Origin: Synechococcus sp. BIOS-E4-1
Lineage (GTDB): Bacteria; Cyanobacteriota; Cyanobacteriia; PCC-6307; Cyanobiaceae
Assembly: GCF_014279995.1 (NCBI RefSeq)
Contig: NZ_CP047935.1
Location: forward strand, 2,191,494 to 2,255,493
Reading direction: 5' to 3'
Length of the DNA: 64,000 nt
In this document: piece by piece, positions 27,044 to 35,971 of the stretch
Layout of the letters: each line of letters starts with the position of its first letter
How positions within the stretch are numbered: position 1 is the stretch's first letter
The notes under the pieces: model-generated
The model's input: the letters and a program-made list of their open reading frames with translations, nothing else
The model's database searches: none
Told to the model about the DNA's origin: nothing
Made by a program: the position numbers and the translations under genes

Positions 27044-27706
27044 ATGGCGTTGGATCAACGGCTGACGCACCTGGAGATCAACACACACGGAACGGGCTTC
27101 ACTCCCCTGAACCAACAACTGAATCAATGCGTGAGCCAATCCGGACTGATCAACGGCGTGATGCATCTCACCTGCCTGCACACCAGTTGCAGCCTCACCA
27201 TCAATGAAAACGCGGACCCACGGGTTCTCGAAGATCTGGCGGCCTGGATGAATGCAATGGTGCCTCAGGACGGAGCTGGGCCTTGCGGACCTGATGGCAG
27301 ACGTCGCCGTTACTTGCACGACGACGAAGGTGATGACGACATGCCAGCCCATATCCGCACAGCGCTCACCACCCAGACCATGAGCCTCAGCATTGAGAAC
27401 GGGCGACTGCTGTTGGGAACCTGGCAGGCGGTCTATCTCTGGGAACATCGCTCATCCCCGCATCACAGACGACTGGCCTGTCATCTGATCGGAAACATGG
27501 CAGACCCATCAAGCACTCGAAGTCAGCTCTCAGCATCAGGCAGAAACGCCACGGCGACCCTGCTGGCTCGCCGCAACGGCCAAAGACTGAATGATGTCGT
27601 TCAAGCGCGCCACGTTCCCGGGGCATGGGCTGAGGACGGTGGGATTGAGACAGATGTGGATCTGCTGATTGACCGGTTGCATGAGATCTCCGATCAAGCG
27701 CAATGA
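27044..27706 (+). CDS. YjbQ/UPF0047 family protein with C-terminal extension
   Basis: 220 residues. About 1-150 is a UPF0047 domain: HLTCLHTSCSLTINENADPRV, DDMPAHIRTALT and LGTWQAVYLWEHR are the family signatures (conserved His residues). Some members have thiamine-phosphate-synthase-like activity. Residues from about 155 on (LARRNGQRLNDVVQARHVPG to the end) form a roughly 65-residue extension I do not recognise. The stop overlaps the MFS start by 4 bp (ATGA). Confidence 0.8.
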   Translation: MALDQRLTHLEINTHGTGFTPLNQQLNQCVSQSGLINGVMHLTCLHTSCSLTINENADPRVLEDLAAWMNAMVPQDGAGPCGPDGRRRRYLHDDEGDDDMPAHIRTALTTQTMSLSIENGRLLLGTWQAVYLWEHRSSPHHRRLACHLIGNMADPSSTRSQLSASGRNATATLLARRNGQRLNDVVQARHVPGAWAEDGGIETDVDLLIDRLHEISDQAQ

Positions 27707-28977
27707 TCGCTCAACCCAGCGCCAGGAGCACCAGCAGAGTGCTTCTGGCGGGCCTGATCGGCAACGTGATGGAGTGGTACGACTTCGCCCTCTACGGCTA
27801 CTTCGCGACCACCATCGGCAGGGAATTCTTCCCCTCCAGTGATCCAGCCGCCTCACTGATCGGCGCCTTCGGGGCCTTTGCTGCCGGATTTCTGGTGCGA
27901 CCGCTTGGGGGGATGGTGTTCGGTCGAATCGGCGATCTGGCTGGAAGGCAGCGTGCTCTGCAACTGTCGGTGATGGTGATGGCCATACCCACCGTGCTGC
28001 TGGGTCTGCTGCCGACGCATCAGCAGATCGGCATCGCTGCTCCGATTGCGGTTGTCCTGCTTCGCATTGTTCAGGGGTTGTCGGTGGGGGGCGAGTACAC
28101 CAGCTCCGTTGTTTTTCTCAGCGAAAACGCCCCATCCCGTCAACGTGGTTTCTATGCGATCTGGGGGCTCTGGGGATCCGTGCTGGGAATGTTGCTCGGC
28201 TCCGGCTTCGGTGATCTGCTGTCCCACACACTCAACCCAGCCCAGCTGGCAAACTGGGGATGGCGGCTGCCTTTCCTGCTTGGAGCACTGGTGGCCACAA
28301 GCGGGGTTGTGATCCGCAAAGGCATTGGTGCTGAGTTGGACGCACCGCGAACCAACTCGCCGATTCGGGAAACCTTTGGTCGCTACCGCCTGCAGGTGCT
28401 GCGCGTCATGGCTCTGAACATCGCTAGCAGCGTCGGGTATTACGCCGTGTTCGTCTACTCGGTGAGCTACATGGAAGAGGTCGATCACCTCAGCACCGCA
28501 ACATCCCTGAGCCTGAACACCGGCGTCCTGGCTGTACTGCTGATGCTGTATCCGGTTTCAGCGTGGCTCTCCGACCGCATCGGACGCAAACCCATGCTGA
28601 TCAGCGGAGCATCACTGCTCTGTTTTGGAGCCCTGCCATTGTTCAGGCTCATGCACAGCGGTGATCCTCAGCGAGTGCTTTGGGGAGAACTGGGGCTGAC
28701 GTTGGCTGTGGCTCTGCTTGCAGGTGGCAAAAATCCCGCCAACGTGGAACTCATGCCTGCCGCGGTTCGCTGCACCGGCCTGGCCGTGGCATTCAATGTT
28801 GCAGAAGGTTATTTCGGCGGAACCACCCCACTGATTGCAACCTGGTTGATTGCTCAAACCGGGAATCCTCTGTTACCGGGGGCATGGGTCGCCTTCAGCG
28901 GACTGTGCACGCTCATCACGGCATGCGCATTCACACGCGAAACCGCATTTCGTCCGCTGTCGACTGAGACAGCCTGA
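27703..28977 (+). CDS. MHS-family MFS transporter
   Basis: 424 residues, 12 membrane helices. GNVMEWYDFALYGYF in helix 1 is the signature of the metabolite:H+ symporter family (ProP, KgtP and relatives), with FGRIGDLAGRQRAL (MFS motif A) and LRIVQGLSVGGEY following. Substrates in this family are osmolytes or organic acids; the one here cannot be assigned. Coupled to the YjbQ gene. Confidence 0.9.
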   Translation: MIAQPSARSTSRVLLAGLIGNVMEWYDFALYGYFATTIGREFFPSSDPAASLIGAFGAFAAGFLVRPLGGMVFGRIGDLAGRQRALQLSVMVMAIPTVLLGLLPTHQQIGIAAPIAVVLLRIVQGLSVGGEYTSSVVFLSENAPSRQRGFYAIWGLWGSVLGMLLGSGFGDLLSHTLNPAQLANWGWRLPFLLGALVATSGVVIRKGIGAELDAPRTNSPIRETFGRYRLQVLRVMALNIASSVGYYAVFVYSVSYMEEVDHLSTATSLSLNTGVLAVLLMLYPVSAWLSDRIGRKPMLISGASLLCFGALPLFRLMHSGDPQRVLWGELGLTLAVALLAGGKNPANVELMPAAVRCTGLAVAFNVAEGYFGGTTPLIATWLIAQTGNPLLPGAWVAFSGLCTLITACAFTRETAFRPLSTETA

Positions 28978-29017
28978 TAGGAGCTTGCTACAAGAGGGCA
29001 GAAGCCGTTCAGCTGCC

Positions 29018-29134
29018 ATGAATCCAGAAGGGGAAATCTGGCCTGTCGTGCTGATTGCAGCGAGTGTTGTGATGCTCTGGTTGATCCTCTCTGTCACCAG
29101 CTCGGGAAGCTTCGAAGTTGTGGGTGCAGGTTGA
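29018..29134 (+). CDS. 38-residue membrane peptide
   Basis: A short ORF (MNPEGEIWPVVLIAASVVML...) with one membrane helix. Its TGA overlaps the ATG of the next membrane-protein gene by one base, which argues for real translation and coupling. Function unknown. Confidence 0.55.
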   Translation: MNPEGEIWPVVLIAASVVMLWLILSVTSSGSFEVVGAG

Positions 29135-29421
29135 TGTGTCTTCTTGCGGGGCTTGGACTGATTGCGCCACGCCTGATCCTGATTCTGCTTTGGCTGTTCA
29201 GTCCTGAAGTTGTGCTTGGGCCCTTTGCTGACCTGGCGATACCCAATCCAATCATTCCGATTCTGGGCCTTCTGTTTCTGCCCACAACGACTCTGGGCAT
29301 CTGCTGGGCAACCGTTTCATTCGGAGGAGTGCAATCGTTCAGTGGATTGCTGATTGTTCTGATCAGCCTTGTGATCGATGCGGGGCTGATCGGCAATGGC
29401 AGAGGCATCGCCAGACGTTGA
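29134..29421 (+). CDS. Small membrane protein, three or so helices
   Basis: 95 residues from the ATG at 29134. It is very hydrophobic (LLAGLGLIAPRLILILLWLF, NPIIPILGLLFLPTTTLG, FSGLLIVLISLVIDAG). It resembles the small integral membrane proteins of unknown function that are common in marine Synechococcus. It follows the 38-residue peptide in a one-base overlap. Confidence 0.65.
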   Translation: MCLLAGLGLIAPRLILILLWLFSPEVVLGPFADLAIPNPIIPILGLLFLPTTTLGICWATVSFGGVQSFSGLLIVLISLVIDAGLIGNGRGIARR

Positions 29422-29424
29422 CGG

Positions 29425-29520
29425 TCAGCGGTCCTGCCCACCGTCCATCGTGCGACGAACAAGATATTGAGTGATCGCAAGAAAAGCCAGAAAGCCACCA
29501 GCGACAAGCAGGAGCAGCAC
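29425..29520 (-). CDS. 31-residue membrane peptide
   Basis: GTG start at 29520; one helix (LLLLVAGGFLAFLAITQYLV) then a charged tail RRTMDGGQDR. It lies 10 bp downstream of the 55-residue protein on the same strand. Only its position and amphipathic layout support it. Confidence 0.4.
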   Translation of the reverse strand: MLLLLVAGGFLAFLAITQYLVRRTMDGGQDR

Positions 29521-29530
29521 GCGATGTCGA

Positions 29531-29698
29531 TCAGAAACGTTGCTGCAAAAGCCTATTGAGCCTGCCCCTCATCCGATTGAGCTGTGCACGTTCCTTCTCA
29601 TTGCGGTCAATCTGGCGAAATGACACGACAAACACGGTCGTTGTGAAAGCCACTCCAACCGCGAACATGCTGAGCAGCAGGGGATCTAACGTTTCCAT
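29531..29698 (-). CDS. 55-residue single-span membrane protein
   Basis: The start is taken at METLDPLLLSMF (29698); the frame is open further upstream but that part lacks coding character. An N-terminal helix of about 25 residues is followed by a highly charged tail (RQIDRNEKERAQLNRMRGRLNRLL) likely to form a helix on the cytoplasmic side. Function unknown. Confidence 0.6.
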   Translation of the reverse strand: METLDPLLLSMFAVGVAFTTTVFVVSFRQIDRNEKERAQLNRMRGRLNRLLQQRF

Positions 29699-29804
29699 GG
29701 GAGGGCAAAGGAACGTTGGAAGCAAGATTAAATGAAGCCAGCACACCGATGCCTGGCTCAAATCCATGCTCTGTCGAACACAATGGATGCCATTGGATTG
29801 AACA

Positions 29805-30047
29805 ATGCCATCTGAAGGTTTCCTGGACGGCAAGACACTGCATCTGAAGGCGGCGAGCGATGCCAGAGTCGCCGAAAGAGTGGCGGGCCACCTTCGCAGA
29901 CGCATCGCGGAAGATGACTGGCGCCCCTACAAATCAAAAGAGGAAGCGCTGCAGGCCTGGAGTCGACTCGGCGGCATTCGCCTGCAGGTCATGCAGGCCC
30001 TAGGCCTGCTGAACACTCCAGACAGTGGGTCACGAGGTGAGCGCTGA
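29805..30047 (+). CDS. Small soluble protein, unknown function
   Basis: 80 residues, charged and helix-rich (ARVAERVAGHLRRRIAEDDW, EEALQAWSRLGGIRLQVMQALGL). It has no signal peptide or known motif and looks like a conserved picocyanobacterial hypothetical. Confidence 0.55.
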   Translation: MPSEGFLDGKTLHLKAASDARVAERVAGHLRRRIAEDDWRPYKSKEEALQAWSRLGGIRLQVMQALGLLNTPDSGSRGER

Positions 30048-30110
30048 CATACAAGAAGTGACAACAGCACCCAAGTGATGCCATGACATGTACAGCTGGC
30101 GAGCCATGGA

Positions 30111-30329
30111 TTGAACTCAACACAGGTGCTGATCCAACAACCCGAGGAAGACACCTTGATCGATGCCCTGCGGGGGTGCAAAAGCGTTGCTAAACTAAAG
30201 ACGCTCGAACAACGACAGGCCAGCACTGATTCAGTCCCACTGTTCGACTGGATCTGCGATCTGCTGGTGCAACGGCGGATCTCCAGGGGACTAGCTGCAA
30301 GGCTTCTTGGCCAACTGCACAACCGGTGA
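30111..30329 (+). CDS. Small soluble protein, unknown function
   Basis: 72 residues from TTG 30111, or 67 from GTG 30126; no ATG is available in frame. Helical and charged with a leucine-rich end (FDWICDLLVQRRISRGLAARLLGQL). Not recognised. Confidence 0.45.
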   Translation: MNSTQVLIQQPEEDTLIDALRGCKSVAKLKTLEQRQASTDSVPLFDWICDLLVQRRISRGLAARLLGQLHNR

Positions 30330-30487
30330 TCTGAGCCGAAAAGCTGATCTCAGAGGCGAACGCCGCGGACAGAAACACCTGAAACACAAAGACACGCTGC
30401 GGCTGCCAGACGAAGCATGCCCTTGTGCTTTTTGCCGCAACCTCACGCGAACATGTTTGCAAAAATAGATGAAGTTACGTAAAGACC

Positions 30488-30655
30488 ATGACAGATCAGC
30501 AGGCTGAACCCAAAAGCGCTATGGAAGAAACCTTCGGGATGGAAACCTGGGTAGACGGCGAAACCTGGAATGGCCGACTAGCGATGCTCGGCTTTGTGGT
30601 GGCGATTGCCATTGAGGTGGCTGCAGGACAGTCACTGCTGCCAAAAGTCTGGTGA
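30488..30655 (+). CDS. hli: High-light-inducible protein (HLIP/SCP)
   Basis: 55 residues. ETWNGRLAMLGFVVAIAIEVA is the single chlorophyll-binding helix of the HLIP family (the ExxNGRxAMxGF core at about residues 25-36), preceded by a polar tail. HLIPs bind chlorophyll and carotenoid and protect photosystem assembly intermediates under excess light. Free-standing, with its own terminator at 30736. Confidence 0.95.
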   Translation: MTDQQAEPKSAMEETFGMETWVDGETWNGRLAMLGFVVAIAIEVAAGQSLLPKVW

Positions 30656-30735
30656 CGACAAACGTTGACCAGATCCAGGCGTCCTGACCCTTTAAGCGCA
30701 ACGCCGACTCAGGACGAAACAAGAAACTCAACTGA

Positions 30736-30771
30736 CAAAACCCTGGCTCACAACCAGGGGTTTTGTTTTTT
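30736..30771 (+). terminator. Rho-independent terminator after hli
   Basis: The stem CAAAACCC-TGG pairs with CCAGGGGTTTTG around a short loop and is followed by TTTTT, 81 bp after the HLIP stop. Confidence 0.85.
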
Positions 30772-30994
30772 GTATTGCAGAAGCCTGGTTTACCTACACT
30801 GAGCGGTCGTCAAGCAATCAAATCATTGACGCAAGTGAGCTGAAATCAAGTTTCTGAATAAGGAGTTGTAAAAACAGCTTGATCGTCCTCGAAAGGTCAA
30901 ACACCAATCAGTCCAGACCATCGTAAACGAATGTAACCATTCAAGAGCCAGTTCCACGCGAAGACAACAAGATGGTCTAACTCTTACAACAAAA

Positions 30995-31195
30995 ATGGAA
31001 AACAGTTTAAGCAATCATCTTGCAAAACTATTACACTCTACTCAGGAGTATTCCAGCGAAGAATGCAATGGAGGTGCCGTTATAGAACTTCTTTTTGATC
31101 TGCAAGCCATGAAGATCAATAACCTTGAAGACTTCAAAAAAAGACAATCAGAAGAAAGCGTACAAGAGTTAATTCAGGAATATCAAAATAGATAG
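30995..31195 (+). CDS. Small soluble protein, unknown function
   Basis: 66 residues, acidic and helical (YSSEECNGGAVIELLFDLQAM, EDFKKRQSEESVQELIQEY). No motif recognised; the region is AT-rich relative to the core. Confidence 0.5.
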   Translation: MENSLSNHLAKLLHSTQEYSSEECNGGAVIELLFDLQAMKINNLEDFKKRQSEESVQELIQEYQNR

Positions 31196-31308
31196 CGTGA
31201 TCTAACAACCATCAAAGGCTTCACAACGTTGGCCAACTGAAAACGGATCTCCAATCGATGGTCAAAATGAATCGCTACAGCTAAAGTCGTGAAACTCAAG
31301 ATCAATAC

Positions 31309-32151
31309 TTGAACAGAAAAAGCACCATCCACAAAATCTCAAAGGACAGACCTGGTCTGACCACAGTCAATGGCGACGATCAAAGTTACTTTTATACAAG
31401 TCGAAGACTTAGAAAAGACCTGGGGCCCATACAAGGCAATCACTACATTTTTCTGACTTACCACCAGATGGCTAAGGCGCTCATGCTGCCTAAAAAATGG
31501 AATAGACTGGAGGTTCAAAGTTCAATGGCTTTTTTACTCGGTTCAATTTTATTTGTCACTGGCTCGATCACTCAGTTACAAAACCAGTGGATATTTAAAA
31601 CATTATTTATGCTTGGTTCAGTCCTGTTCTTAACAGGAAGCCTAACTCAGCTTTGGCAAACCTTTAGAGCATGGCGACGCCAAAAAAAGTATATTCTGAT
31701 TTCGCTCAGCTTGGCCCTGGTCGGAGTGATTGGAGCCAAAGCTGGAACACTCTTTTTTAATGCAGACAGCATCAGCGATTGGCTGAATCTGAATCTGGCC
31801 ACAAGGACGCGAAAACTTTTGGGTCCAGATGCATACATGGCAGGATCATTTATGTTTCTGATTTCGGGAATTGCACACTACGCAGAAATTGGCCATGGAA
31901 GATTAGTATTTGTCGAAAAAAATCACTTAGGTTGGTGGGTATGCTTCAGCTTTTTGGTTGGGTCAGCGCTGTACTGCCTGTCAGCACTGCATGGTTATGA
32001 CACTGCGATCAACCTACCATTCGGGTTGTCATCGGAAAAAAATTCCATATTGCTCTGCCTCATAGCGTCAGCTATCTTTATTTTCATGTCACTGTGTTCA
32101 CTAGCGGAATGCAGTGAAAATGAAACAAACGATTTGGGATGCAACCAATGA
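31309..32151 (+). CDS. Multi-span membrane protein, possibly YrhK-like
   Basis: 280 residues, about six helices, with a polar N-terminus (about 60 residues). The motif GSxLFxxGSxxQL appears twice in succession (FLLGSILFVTGSITQLQ and MLGSVLFLTGSLTQLW) and a third related copy (AGSFMFLISGIAH) follows, reminiscent of YrhK-type membrane repeats. The start is a TTG at 31309; no better start precedes the conserved part. Function unknown. Confidence 0.6.
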   Translation: MNRKSTIHKISKDRPGLTTVNGDDQSYFYTSRRLRKDLGPIQGNHYIFLTYHQMAKALMLPKKWNRLEVQSSMAFLLGSILFVTGSITQLQNQWIFKTLFMLGSVLFLTGSLTQLWQTFRAWRRQKKYILISLSLALVGVIGAKAGTLFFNADSISDWLNLNLATRTRKLLGPDAYMAGSFMFLISGIAHYAEIGHGRLVFVEKNHLGWWVCFSFLVGSALYCLSALHGYDTAINLPFGLSSEKNSILLCLIASAIFIFMSLCSLAECSENETNDLGCNQ

Positions 32152-32245
32152 AAAAAGCCAAAAACAGCATGCATTCATTTAAATAAATTCATTAACGCCA
32201 TCTGAGAGCACAAAACAGAAAAACCGAACCACAGGTATCGCACCA

Positions 32246-32644
32246 ATGAAAGATTCAACTCTTCACTACTTCTGGCGAGTTTGGGTGAATGAAGAGGGTG
32301 AAAGTTGTCAAACCAGGAATTTATTCAAAAACCACGAGAAAACTATCTTTGCTATGGGAACAAGTCCAATATGGAGTGCGGTGCACTACAGCGGCGCTGC
32401 CACAATCATCACGCTCCTGTTAATGCCGAAAGAGGTCAAGAATTGGCACGAAAATCCCAAGCCTCAATGGATCATTCCCTTGAAGGGTAGGTGGGGCGTG
32501 GAAACAATGGATGGAATGGTTGTTGAAATGGGACCAGGAGACATCAGTTTCGGTGGAGATCAAGGAACACGAGGACGTCAAGGTCACCGCTCATGGGCCA
32601 TCGGGGACACACCGGTAGAGTTGTTATTAATTCCAGGTCTCTGA
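32246..32644 (+). CDS. Cupin-domain protein
   Basis: 132 residues. The second half (PQWIIPLKGRWGVETMDG, VVEMGPGDISFGGDQG, GHRSWAIGDTPVELLLIPG) is a single cupin barrel. The canonical metal histidines are mostly absent from motif 1 and only GHRS remains in motif 2, so an enzymatic role is uncertain. Confidence 0.7.
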   Translation: MKDSTLHYFWRVWVNEEGESCQTRNLFKNHEKTIFAMGTSPIWSAVHYSGAATIITLLLMPKEVKNWHENPKPQWIIPLKGRWGVETMDGMVVEMGPGDISFGGDQGTRGRQGHRSWAIGDTPVELLLIPGL

Positions 32645-32798
32645 GCCACCCCCTTGGAATCCTTGTATCTGATAGCGTTAACGGCCTGATAAGGCAACAG
32701 CGCAAACAAATCGGTGGCTGATGAGGACATCCGATGCATGCAACGCATCTAAATGCAAAGACCCTGAATCATTCAAAACTCTGTAGGCACAAAGAGTA

Positions 32799-32984
32799 AT
32801 GAGTCAATACCCCACAGAATGGCATCTCGATGAGGCTGCTCTCGATTGGCTGGATCAGCTTCTCGACCAAAAATATCGCAATGGTGTGAGCACAAATGAT
32901 CTGTCTGCACACGCACGTGCAAGAGAAATGGTTGATTTATGGAGAGCTCAGATGGGATCACGACGCCATCAGGTAGATCCTTAA
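32799..32984 (+). CDS. Small soluble protein, unknown function
   Basis: 61 residues (MSQYPTEWHLDEAALDWLDQ...), helical and charged, ATG start. Its stop lies 24 bp from the stop of the convergent metal ATPase. Not recognised. Confidence 0.5.
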   Translation: MSQYPTEWHLDEAALDWLDQLLDQKYRNGVSTNDLSAHARAREMVDLWRAQMGSRRHQVDP

Positions 32985-33008
32985 ACGATTAGCAGAATGA
33001 GTGAACTG

Positions 33009-35171
33009 TCAGGAAAAAGAAGGGGAAATAGCAGAAGACGAAGTAGCAAGAAGACGCAAACTATTAAACACTACAATCAAGCTGGTGCCCATATCGGCGA
33101 AAACGGCTTGCCACATTGTTGCGTAGCCAAGCAGAGCCAACAAAAGAAACGAACCTTTGATAAGCACAATTATCGCGATATTTTGCCAAAGAACATGCAA
33201 AGTCTGACGAGAAATCTGAATGACATCCACGAGCCGCCTTGGGTCGTCATCCATGATCACAACATCAGCAGCCTCCATCGCCGCATCGCTACCCGCTGCA
33301 CCCATCGCAAAGCCAATCTGTGCTCCTGCCAAAGCAGGAGCGTCGTTGATGCCGTCTCCTACCATTCCCGTTGGAGATTCAGCCTGCAAATCTTTTAAGG
33401 CGAGCAATTTCTGTTCAGGGAGAAGATCGCTTAGAACTTGATCAATGCCAATCTGAGTTGCAATTAAATTGGCACTAATTTTATTGTCCCCGCTAAGCAT
33501 AACTGTTCTGATCTTCATTCGATGGAGGAGATCAATTGCTCGTGCTGATGTTGGGCGAGGCTGATCAGCAACAGCCAACAAAGCCAGAATATGCTCACTG
33601 TCGGCAAGTAGAGACACACTTCGACCTGCGCTCTCGTGACTCATAATCAACGATTGAATATGCGCATCCATGGGAACGATCTCGTTAAGCCAGCGACGAT
33701 TACCAAGGTAGATCCGTTGGTTATTGATCAGAGCTGTTAAACCCTTACCAATCAGAGCCTCAAATTCTTCCACCTGGAGTTGCTCCGCATCGATACCTGC
33801 AGCGATTGCACGCGATACAGGATGTTTTGATTGCAGAGCCAGTGATACACAACACTGCTTGAGCCAAACTAATTGATCATCGTCAATCAATGATTGCAAC
33901 TCAACCAATACAGGATATCCAATAGTAAGGGTTCCAGTCTTGTCGAATGCAATAGTTTTAAGTCTTGGAACTTGTTCAAGGAAAAGTCCACCTTTGATTA
34001 CAATTCCTCTTCTCGCTGCAGCCGTCAAACCACTGACAAGCGTGACAGGTGTGGCGATAACAAGTGCACATGGACATGCAATCACAAGCAAAACCAATGA
34101 CCTGTAGATAGCATTGAGAACAGTAATATCGAAAAAAACAGGAGACAAAACAGCAACAGCAATGGCCAAACAAAAAACAGCAGGTGTATATTTGGCCGCA
34201 AATCGATCAACAAGACGTTGCATCGGAGCCCGAGAAGCCTGTGCTTCCTCAACTCCACGAATGATTCGAGCAATGGTACTTTCAGACTCAAGCGATGAAA
34301 CACGGAAAATAAAAGAGCCGGTTGTATTAAGAGTTCCAGCAAATACTTGATCACCAACAAGCTTTTCTACAGGCAAGCTTTCTCCGGTAACGGATGACTG
34401 ATCAACGGAACTTTGACCTGCTTGTATAACACCATCAAGTGGAATCCTGTCACCAGCATCGACTCTGACCAGATTGGCAACCCTGATGTTCTTCACAGCA
34501 ACACTCTTCCAACTGCGGTCACTCATTTGCACATGAGCAAAATCAGGAGCTAGTTCGCCAAGCCTGGAGATAGCATTTCTTGCTCGATTAGAGGCCTGAG
34601 ATTCCAACTCCTCAGCAATTGAGAATAAGGACATGACCATTGCCGCCTCAGGCCAATACCCAATAAGACATGCACCAGTCACTGCAACTGACATCAAAGC
34701 GTTCATATTCAGTTTGATCCTTCGCAAAGCTGAAATGCCCTGAAGGTATACAGGCAAACCAGCCAAAAAAATGGCGATTAAAGAGCTTAAAACGACCAGC
34801 GCTCGCTGAACTGTTGCTCCAGAGGATAAAAGTTCTAGGATTTCAGCAAGAACAGCAAAAAAGAGTGAAAATAACAAACGATTCCAAGAAATCTTTTGAA
34901 CACTTCTAGCCTGATCAACATCAGCAATCACCTCAACCCTATAGCCTATTTTTTGAATCAAAACTCGTGCTGTTGTCAGAGCTTGAGGCTTACCCGATAG
35001 AACCAAGGTGCGCTTGGAAAGGTTGAAGAGTGGGTTGCTGATGCCTTCCATCCCATCAAGAGCAGCCTCAATTTCAAGCTGCTCATTGGTACAATCCATT
35101 CCAGGGATAGACAAAATCATTTCTGAACCAGGATCTGAACGAGCCGTAGAGCCAGAATTCATATCAACCAT
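33009..35171 (-). CDS. P1B-type heavy-metal ATPase (Zn/Cd/Pb-like)
   Basis: 720 residues. It has an HMA domain (about 18-82), TGES (262-265), the membrane metal motif ACPCAL (CPC at 366-368), the phosphorylation site DKTGT (Asp410), HP in SKHPVSRAI, GDGIND near 620, and MWQAVFADMGTSLIVVFNSLRLL at the end, where the Asp is typical of Zn/Cd/Pb exporters. The HMA motif is GMDCTNE instead of GMDCxxC, so only Cys27 remains. It is predicted to export divalent soft metals. A YnfA-like gene lies 92 bp upstream on the same strand. Codon use is more AT-rich than the photosynthesis core. Confidence 0.93.
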   Translation of the reverse strand: MVDMNSGSTARSDPGSEMILSIPGMDCTNEQLEIEAALDGMEGISNPLFNLSKRTLVLSGKPQALTTARVLIQKIGYRVEVIADVDQARSVQKISWNRLLFSLFFAVLAEILELLSSGATVQRALVVLSSLIAIFLAGLPVYLQGISALRRIKLNMNALMSVAVTGACLIGYWPEAAMVMSLFSIAEELESQASNRARNAISRLGELAPDFAHVQMSDRSWKSVAVKNIRVANLVRVDAGDRIPLDGVIQAGQSSVDQSSVTGESLPVEKLVGDQVFAGTLNTTGSFIFRVSSLESESTIARIIRGVEEAQASRAPMQRLVDRFAAKYTPAVFCLAIAVAVLSPVFFDITVLNAIYRSLVLLVIACPCALVIATPVTLVSGLTAAARRGIVIKGGLFLEQVPRLKTIAFDKTGTLTIGYPVLVELQSLIDDDQLVWLKQCCVSLALQSKHPVSRAIAAGIDAEQLQVEEFEALIGKGLTALINNQRIYLGNRRWLNEIVPMDAHIQSLIMSHESAGRSVSLLADSEHILALLAVADQPRPTSARAIDLLHRMKIRTVMLSGDNKISANLIATQIGIDQVLSDLLPEQKLLALKDLQAESPTGMVGDGINDAPALAGAQIGFAMGAAGSDAAMEAADVVIMDDDPRRLVDVIQISRQTLHVLWQNIAIIVLIKGSFLLLALLGYATMWQAVFADMGTSLIVVFNSLRLLATSSSAISPSFS

Positions 35172-35263
35172 AAAAATTACACTTACAAATAATTCAAATA
35201 AAGAAAATTATCAGGACAATTGTCCAATTAAAAGGTTGTTCAATAAGCAGAATATTGACGCGA

Positions 35264-35686
35264 TCAACGTGGCCAAAGCATAATAACAAGAACTCCACAG
35301 AGAGCAATACCAGCTCCTATCAAATCACCCAGATCAGGCAAGTATCCATCAAATTGTTTAGCCCAGGCAAAGGCTAAAACAATGAAAAAACCACCATAAA
35401 TAGCATAAACTCTGCCGAAATCCGAAGTAGGCTGTAAGCAAGGTACGAATCCATAGCCAATCAGTGCAATGACTCCGGCAGCGGCATAAGTCCAATTTTT
35501 GTCTTCTCTGACTGTTTGCCAAACGAGCCAACCGCCTCCGACTTCAAGAAGCCCAGCAGCAATGAACAGGAGGATCGATAAAGCAATCGTCTGAGGCGTC
35601 CAGACTAATGAAGTCTCCACGGACTGTTGACTGACTGCATCACCGACAGATTGATTTTCAAGACCATCGAGTTCGTCACTTGTCAC
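35264..35686 (-). CDS. YnfA/UPF0060 family membrane protein
   Basis: 140 residues, longer than the usual ~108 because of a polar N-terminal tail of about 30. The four-helix small-exporter-like core is clear: LLEVGGGWLVWQTVRE, GFVPCLQPTSDFGRVYAIYGGFFIVLAFAW, DLIGAGIALCGVLVIMLWPR. Function of the family is unproven. Upstream of and in the same orientation as the metal ATPase. Confidence 0.88.
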   Translation of the reverse strand: MTSDELDGLENQSVGDAVSQQSVETSLVWTPQTIALSILLFIAAGLLEVGGGWLVWQTVREDKNWTYAAAGVIALIGYGFVPCLQPTSDFGRVYAIYGGFFIVLAFAWAKQFDGYLPDLGDLIGAGIALCGVLVIMLWPR

Positions 35687-35971
35687 TGGTCAGCTAAATC
35701 TCTATATTCTATGTAGCCATCAATTTCAAAACTGTCAGCACCAAATGACACATTGAATGAAAATTATGAAAGTATTCGAGCATGGGCAAACAAATCAAAT
35801 CGATGGTTAAATCAAAAGCTTAAGAAGTTGAATGAGGTTTAAACTCAGTGGAAAAAGCAAGAAGAGAACTCATTTACGCTGTGATCTGCTGCATCACAAC
35901 CGAAAATAATTAAGTGATTCATGGCTGTCGCGCTATAACCCAGCAAACTTTAGGTGGAGATCTGAAGTACC

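Noticed and set aside
32997-33398. 133-codon plus-strand ORF opposite the metal ATPase
   Set aside because: Antisense to the conserved GDGIND region; low-complexity Ser/His/Arg composition.
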